DNA of 20,202 nucleotides from DASTHS01 sp035718085 (lineage in GTDB: Bacteria; Actinomycetota; Acidimicrobiia; Acidimicrobiales; Palsa-688), in the NCBI GenBank assembly GCA_035718085.1, contig DASTHS010000175.1:1-20202 (forward strand). The letters are read 5' to 3'. The notes beneath the pieces are model-generated. The model saw only the letters and a program-made list of their open reading frames with translations. It did not search any database and was not told the origin of the DNA. A program made the translations under genes and the position numbers. Of this stretch, positions 16,772 through 20,202 are shown piece after piece (positions within the stretch are counted from its first letter, which is position 1; each line of letters opens with the position of its first letter).

Positions 16772-17644
16772 GTGCACCCACGCCCGCTCGGGCCCACGAC
16801 GGGGGGTGTGCCGTTGGCCCGCGCCGCGGGGCGCCGAGCCCTGCTCGCTGCTGCGGGCGTCGCCACGAGCGTCGCGCTGTCCGCCGGGTGGATCGCCTTC
16901 CGTTCGCCGCAGCGCACGGTCGTCGCCGCCCTGCTGCTGGTGACTGCGACGCTGTCGTGGGGCGCCGGCGGCCGGCGAGCCGCCGTGGTCGGGTCGGCCG
17001 TCGGCGCGGCCCTGGGCTTCACGTTCTTCGACACGCCGCCCTACGAGAGCTTCGCCATCGCCCGGCCGCCCGACCTGGCCACCGCCGCCGCCCTGCTGGT
17101 GGTGGGCCTGCTCACCGGTGAGCTGGCCGTGCGCTTCGTCTCCGCACGGCGGTTCGGTTCGTCGACATCGCTGGCGCTGCGCAGCGTGCGGGGCGCCGCC
17201 GCCCTCCTGGCCAGTGGCGAAGAGCTCGTCGTGGTGCTCGGGGCGGTGGCCGAGCAGATCGTCGCCGTGGCGGCGCTGGAGCGCTGCACCTACAGCGCCG
17301 ACCCGCTGCCCCCGGCCATGCCCGTCGTCGGCCGCGGCGGGGAGGTGTCCCCCGGTCTGGGTGGGCAGCTGGCGTTGCCGGTGTGGGCGCTCGGCGAGGT
17401 GGTCGGCCACTTCCTGCTCACCCCGAGGCCCGGTGTGGTGCTGCGCCGCGACGCCCTGCTGGTCGCCGGCATCCTCGCAGACCAGGCGGGGGCCGCCCTC
17501 GCCGTGCACGCCCTGCCACCGCCGCTACCTCCGGCCCCCGGGCCGGGCGACGACGCCGTCGTCCCGCTGCTGCGGGTGGTGCCCGGGTCGCCGGCAGCCC
17601 CGCACCGGCGGGGGGCCGCACCCGGCGGCCGCGCAGCCGGCTGA
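16772..17644 (+). CDS. DUF4118-GAF protein: KdpD-like sensory part without a kinase
   Basis: The 290 residues start with a basic segment, then four hydrophobic helices (about 24-42, 47-64, 68-85 and 101-120). FFDTPPYESFAIARPPDL (85-102) is the signature of DUF4118, the membrane domain of KdpD-type sensors. Residues about 135-247 look like a GAF-type domain, ending in LVAGILADQAGAALAVHAL. A Pro/Gly-rich tail follows. There is no HisKA/HATPase region, and the next gene is on the other strand, so this is not simply a broken kinase with its remainder nearby. KdpD domains act in potassium or turgor sensing, and the convergent neighbour is a potassium-permease homologue, so a potassium-related role is plausible but inferred. 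The GTG start at 16772 is supported by the leaderless promoter. Confidence 0.75.
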   Translation: MHPRPLGPTTGGVPLARAAGRRALLAAAGVATSVALSAGWIAFRSPQRTVVAALLLVTATLSWGAGGRRAAVVGSAVGAALGFTFFDTPPYESFAIARPPDLATAAALLVVGLLTGELAVRFVSARRFGSSTSLALRSVRGAAALLASGEELVVVLGAVAEQIVAVAALERCTYSADPLPPAMPVVGRGGEVSPGLGGQLALPVWALGEVVGHFLLTPRPGVVLRRDALLVAGILADQAGAALAVHALPPPLPPAPGPGDDAVVPLLRVVPGSPAAPHRRGAAPGGRAAG

Positions 17645-17657
17645 CCCCGGGCCGGCT

Positions 17658-17721
17658 CGGTCCGCGGTGCGGCCGGCCCACGGCGGGGTCGGTCCGCGGC
17701 GGGGCCGGTCCGCGGTGGGGG
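17658..17721. repeat. Four tandem copies of a 16-bp GC-rich unit
   Basis: Units begin at 17658, 17674, 17690 and 17706. The core CGGTCCGCGG is perfect in units 1, 3 and 4, and unit 2 (CGGCCCACGG) differs at two bases. The array fills most of the 109-base gap between the convergent DUF4118-GAF and permease genes. Each perfect core holds the palindrome CCGCGG. Confidence 0.85.
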
Positions 17722-17753
17722 AGAGCCCGTTCGGGCCCCGGCCTGGAGGCGAG

Positions 17754-20072
17754 TCAGCCCGCGGCCCGGCCGGGCGGGGTGCCCGGAGAGCCGGCCGAGG
17801 ACGGTGCCTCGGCGGCGAACTCGTAACTGGGCGAGAGCATGGCCAGCCGCCCCTGGTAGGTGCCGACGGCGCCCTCGACCACCAGGCGGGCCCCGGGCTC
17901 GATGCCGGCGATCGACCGGCGCCCCACGAAGACGACCACCAGGGCGCCGGTGCCGTCGACCAGGGTGCACTCGAAGACCGGGCTGCCCGGCCACATCCGG
18001 GTCTCGACCGAGCGCACCCGGCCCGCCACCCGGGTGCGCTGGCGGTAGGCCACCTCACCGAGGGGCGTCGTCCCCGAGATGGCGGCGACCCACGCCGCCC
18101 GCTGCGGCGGCTGGACGGGGCTGTCGACGCGGGGCCCGGCCGCGCCGGCGACGTGCTCAGGCGCCCGTGCGGCAGCGGCGGGGTGCTCGATCGCGTCCAT
18201 CAGGCGGTCGACGTCGAAGGGGGCGATGGTGGCGCTGACGTGCGGGATCGACGTCACCGCGCTCACGATGCGGTCGGCGCTGCGGTCGTGGAGGAAGCGC
18301 GCCGCCGGCCCCCGCGTCGCCCGCCGGGGGAGGATCAGCAGCACCTCGGTCTCACCGTCGCTGGCCATGTCGGCCGCCAGCTCGGTGACGGCCCGCACCA
18401 GCCGGCGGTCGGGGCACTCGACCACCTCGAGGCTCACGGCGTCGAGGCCCATGGCCCGCCAGCCCTTGGCCAGCCGGGTGGTGCGCTCGTCGTCGATCGA
18501 GAAGTGCACGGCCTGCACCCGGCTCCCAGCCGCGATCGACCGGGCCAGTTGCAGGGCGCGGGCGGTGGCCAGGTCGACCCGGTCGACCAGCACGACGGTC
18601 TGCTGGTGGCGCAGGACCGGAGCGGTGGCCACCATGGGGGCGACCTCCTCGGCGAGCACCCGGCGCTCGCGCTCGTAGCGGCGGTGCGTGCGCGACAGCA
18701 TGAGCACCAGGAGGGGGATGACGATGACGATCGCCCACGCGCCCCTCGAGAACTCGGTGAGCACGAAGATGACCGTCACCAGCCCGCTCACCGCGAACGC
18801 GATGGCGTTGACGACCACCCCCCGGCGTCGGCCGGGTGACGGGTGGGTCAGGTGGTAGCGGGTCATGCCCGCACCGGCCATGGTGAAGCCGGTGAACACC
18901 GTGGTGGCGTAGAGGGGGATGAGGCTGGCGACGTTGGCCCGGGTGACCACCAGCAGCACGGCCGAGAGCACGGCGAGGGCGATGACGCCGTTGGAGTACA
19001 CGAGGCGGTGGCCGCGGGTGGTCAGCGGTCGGGGCAGGTAGCTGTCCTGGGCGATGAAGCTGACCAGCAGCGGGAACCCGTTGAAGCTGGTGTTGGCGCC
19101 GAGCACCAGGATCAGCGCCGTCGAGAACTGCAGCGAGTAGTAGCCGATCCGGCCGAGGCCGGAGTGGCCGAAGATGACGTCGCCCATCTCCGAGAGCACG
19201 GTCGGCGTGCCGCTGACGAAGGGCAGGGCGTGGGTGAGGGCGGCCAGCGCGGAGGTGGCGAGGAACAGCGCGCCGATGATGGCCGCCATCAGCACCAGGG
19301 TCTGCCTGGCGTTGCGCACCTGCGGCTCGCGGAACACCGTCACCGCGTTGGAGATGGCCTCCATGCCCGTCATGGCCGACCCGCCGTTGGCGAAGCCCCG
19401 CAGCACGATGAACACGGAGGCACCGAGCAGCAGGCCGCCCCCGGCGTGGCGGGCCGCCATCTGGTGGGCGGCAGCCGGCACGTGCGGGAGCCCGTTGTGC
19501 ACGGCGAAGCGCACGGCACCCACGGCGATGAGCACGGCCATGCTGGCGATGAACCAGTAGGTCGGCACGGCGAACACCTTCCCGGCCTCGCGGATCCCCC
19601 GGAGGTTGCCGTAGGTGAGCAGCACCACGAACAGCAGCGACAGCAGCGTCGGCGAGAGGCTCAGCCCGGGGAAGGCCGACAGCACGGCGTCGACCCCTGC
19701 GGCCACCGAGACCGCCACGGTGAGGGTGTAGCTGCACAGCAGCGCCGCCCCGGGGATCTGCGCAGTCGAGAAACCGAAGTTGTCGCGGCTGACCACGTAC
19801 GAGCCACCCGACACCGGGTACGCCTCGACCACGCCCCGGTAGCAGACGCACACCACCCCGAGCACCACCAGCAGCAGGGCGGTGATCGGCGTGACCAGCC
19901 CGAACGCGCCGAGGCCGGCCGCCGGGACGAGGATGCGCAGGATCGACTCCGACGCGTAGGCCGCCGACGACATGACGTCGCTGGAGAGCACGGCGAGGGC
20001 GATCGGCTTCCCGAGCCGCTCCTCGTGGAGCTGCGCGCTGGTGAGCGGCGGGCCGAGCAGCCGGCGCTTCAC
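17754..20072 (-). CDS. KimA-like APC-family permease with USP-like region and fused C-terminal OB-fold
   Basis: The 772-residue protein has an APC-type core of about 12 helices (24-460). It resembles KimA potassium importers: LSSDVMSSAAYASE (29-42), AYPVSGGSYVVSRDNFG (84-100), SAMTGMEAISNA (232-243), GANTSFNGFPLL (325-336) and ASLIPLYATTVF (382-393). Residues about 488-620 form a cytosolic USP-like alpha/beta region. After a linker, 666-752 form an OB-fold (RVAGRVRSVE, LVDGTGALVVVFVGRRSIAG, GTYQGRLAML) like a separate small protein I remember from the mycobacterial trkA/ceoBC locus. The TM3 motif reads SYTLTVAVS, where KimA has DY. GTG at 20072 is the only usual start, but the frame stays open to the window edge through a Pro/Gly-rich stretch, so the gene may start outside. 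Whether potassium is the substrate is inferred. Confidence 0.88.
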   Translation of the reverse strand: MKRRLLGPPLTSAQLHEERLGKPIALAVLSSDVMSSAAYASESILRILVPAAGLGAFGLVTPITALLLVVLGVVCVCYRGVVEAYPVSGGSYVVSRDNFGFSTAQIPGAALLCSYTLTVAVSVAAGVDAVLSAFPGLSLSPTLLSLLFVVLLTYGNLRGIREAGKVFAVPTYWFIASMAVLIAVGAVRFAVHNGLPHVPAAAHQMAARHAGGGLLLGASVFIVLRGFANGGSAMTGMEAISNAVTVFREPQVRNARQTLVLMAAIIGALFLATSALAALTHALPFVSGTPTVLSEMGDVIFGHSGLGRIGYYSLQFSTALILVLGANTSFNGFPLLVSFIAQDSYLPRPLTTRGHRLVYSNGVIALAVLSAVLLVVTRANVASLIPLYATTVFTGFTMAGAGMTRYHLTHPSPGRRRGVVVNAIAFAVSGLVTVIFVLTEFSRGAWAIVIVIPLLVLMLSRTHRRYERERRVLAEEVAPMVATAPVLRHQQTVVLVDRVDLATARALQLARSIAAGSRVQAVHFSIDDERTTRLAKGWRAMGLDAVSLEVVECPDRRLVRAVTELAADMASDGETEVLLILPRRATRGPAARFLHDRSADRIVSAVTSIPHVSATIAPFDVDRLMDAIEHPAAAARAPEHVAGAAGPRVDSPVQPPQRAAWVAAISGTTPLGEVAYRQRTRVAGRVRSVETRMWPGSPVFECTLVDGTGALVVVFVGRRSIAGIEPGARLVVEGAVGTYQGRLAMLSPSYEFAAEAPSSAGSPGTPPGRAAG
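17817..18095 (-). other. OB-fold domain fused to the permease C-terminus
   Basis: Residues about 660-752 of the permease reading frame. The beta-strand pattern and the phrases RVAGRVRSVE, VDGTGALVVVF and EGAVGTYQGRLAML mark a tRNA_anti/OB-fold nucleic-acid-binding-type domain. I remember a near-identical pattern as a stand-alone protein of about 120 residues in other actinobacteria. There is no stop or frameshift between permease and domain. Confidence 0.75.
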
Positions 20073-20202
20073 CCGGTAGGCGACGGTCTCGGGGAGCTCG
20101 GGGGCGGTGCCCGGCGAGGTGCGCGCCGGCTGCAGCCACCGGGGGGCGGAGCCGGGCGGCTCGCCGCCCGAGGGCGGCGGAGCGTCGGGGCCCGGTGACG
20201 GC
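20073..20202 (-). other. Open upstream extension of the permease frame to the window edge
   Basis: The permease frame continues without a stop to the window end. Its translation is a Pro/Gly/Ser-rich, low-complexity stretch ending ETVAYR just before the conserved KRRLLGPP. There is no ATG, GTG or TTG in this stretch, only one CTG. It is either a disordered N-terminal extension with its start outside the window, or untranslated leader. Confidence 0.45.

Noticed and set aside
17725..17736. GCCCGTTCGGGC as a terminator
   Set aside because: The stem is only 4-5 bp with no T-run, too weak to claim beside such GC-rich sequence.

Overview
This is a very GC-rich, densely packed stretch of bacterial chromosome with GTG and TTG starts and 1-4 base gene overlaps. 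Three things point to an actinobacterium: a dnaK-grpE-dnaJ-hspR operon, HspR (HAIR-type) operators before dnaK and clpB, and an OB-fold domain resembling one I remember from mycobacterial potassium loci. The style suggests an Acidimicrobiia-like lineage, but that is an inference. I see no insertion sequence, phage gene, CRISPR array, rRNA or tRNA.

Layout. (1) 1-1640, + strand: the C-terminal part of an acyl-CoA synthetase, overlapping a short-chain dehydrogenase by 4 bases. (2) 1662-2351, - strand: a cysteine-rich DUF3109/YkgJ-like protein, divergent from (3) 2382-4756, + strand: an MFS transporter overlapping a DUF1206 membrane protein by 4 bases. (4) 4740-7088, - strand: PII uridylyltransferase glnD, whose 3' end overlaps the DUF1206 gene by 17 bp. 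(5) 7134-7817, - strand: a double-CDGSH iron-sulfur protein. (6) 7818-8134: a 317-base gap with strong hairpins and a LacI-operator-like palindrome. (7) 8135-8884, - strand: phosphoglycerate mutase gpmA, divergent from (8) 9031-13208, + strand: dnaK-grpE-dnaJ-hspR. (9) 13271-15841: clpB with its own HspR site. (10) 15973-17644, + strand: a Bax-inhibitor-1/YccA-like membrane protein and a DUF4118-GAF protein, both probably leaderless. (11) 17754 to about 20072, - strand: a KimA-like APC permease with a USP-like region and a fused C-terminal OB-fold.

How the genes work together. The centre is a classical actinobacterial heat-shock regulon. HspR is made from the operon it represses, and the same operator form recurs at clpB, so the DnaK-DnaJ-GrpE machine and the ClpB disaggregase should be induced together. 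The right end may be a potassium or osmotic module, because a KdpD-like sensory fragment without a kinase converges on a KimA-like potassium permease. The left half is ordinary metabolic content: fatty acid activation, nitrogen signalling and glycolysis.

The most notable observations are: the permease/OB-fold fusion; loss of the TM3 aspartate in that permease; an Asp-to-Ala change in the DnaK phosphate-binding region; a four-unit 16-bp tandem repeat between converging genes; paired operators whose degenerate half doubles as a -35 box; and a possible small structured RNA.
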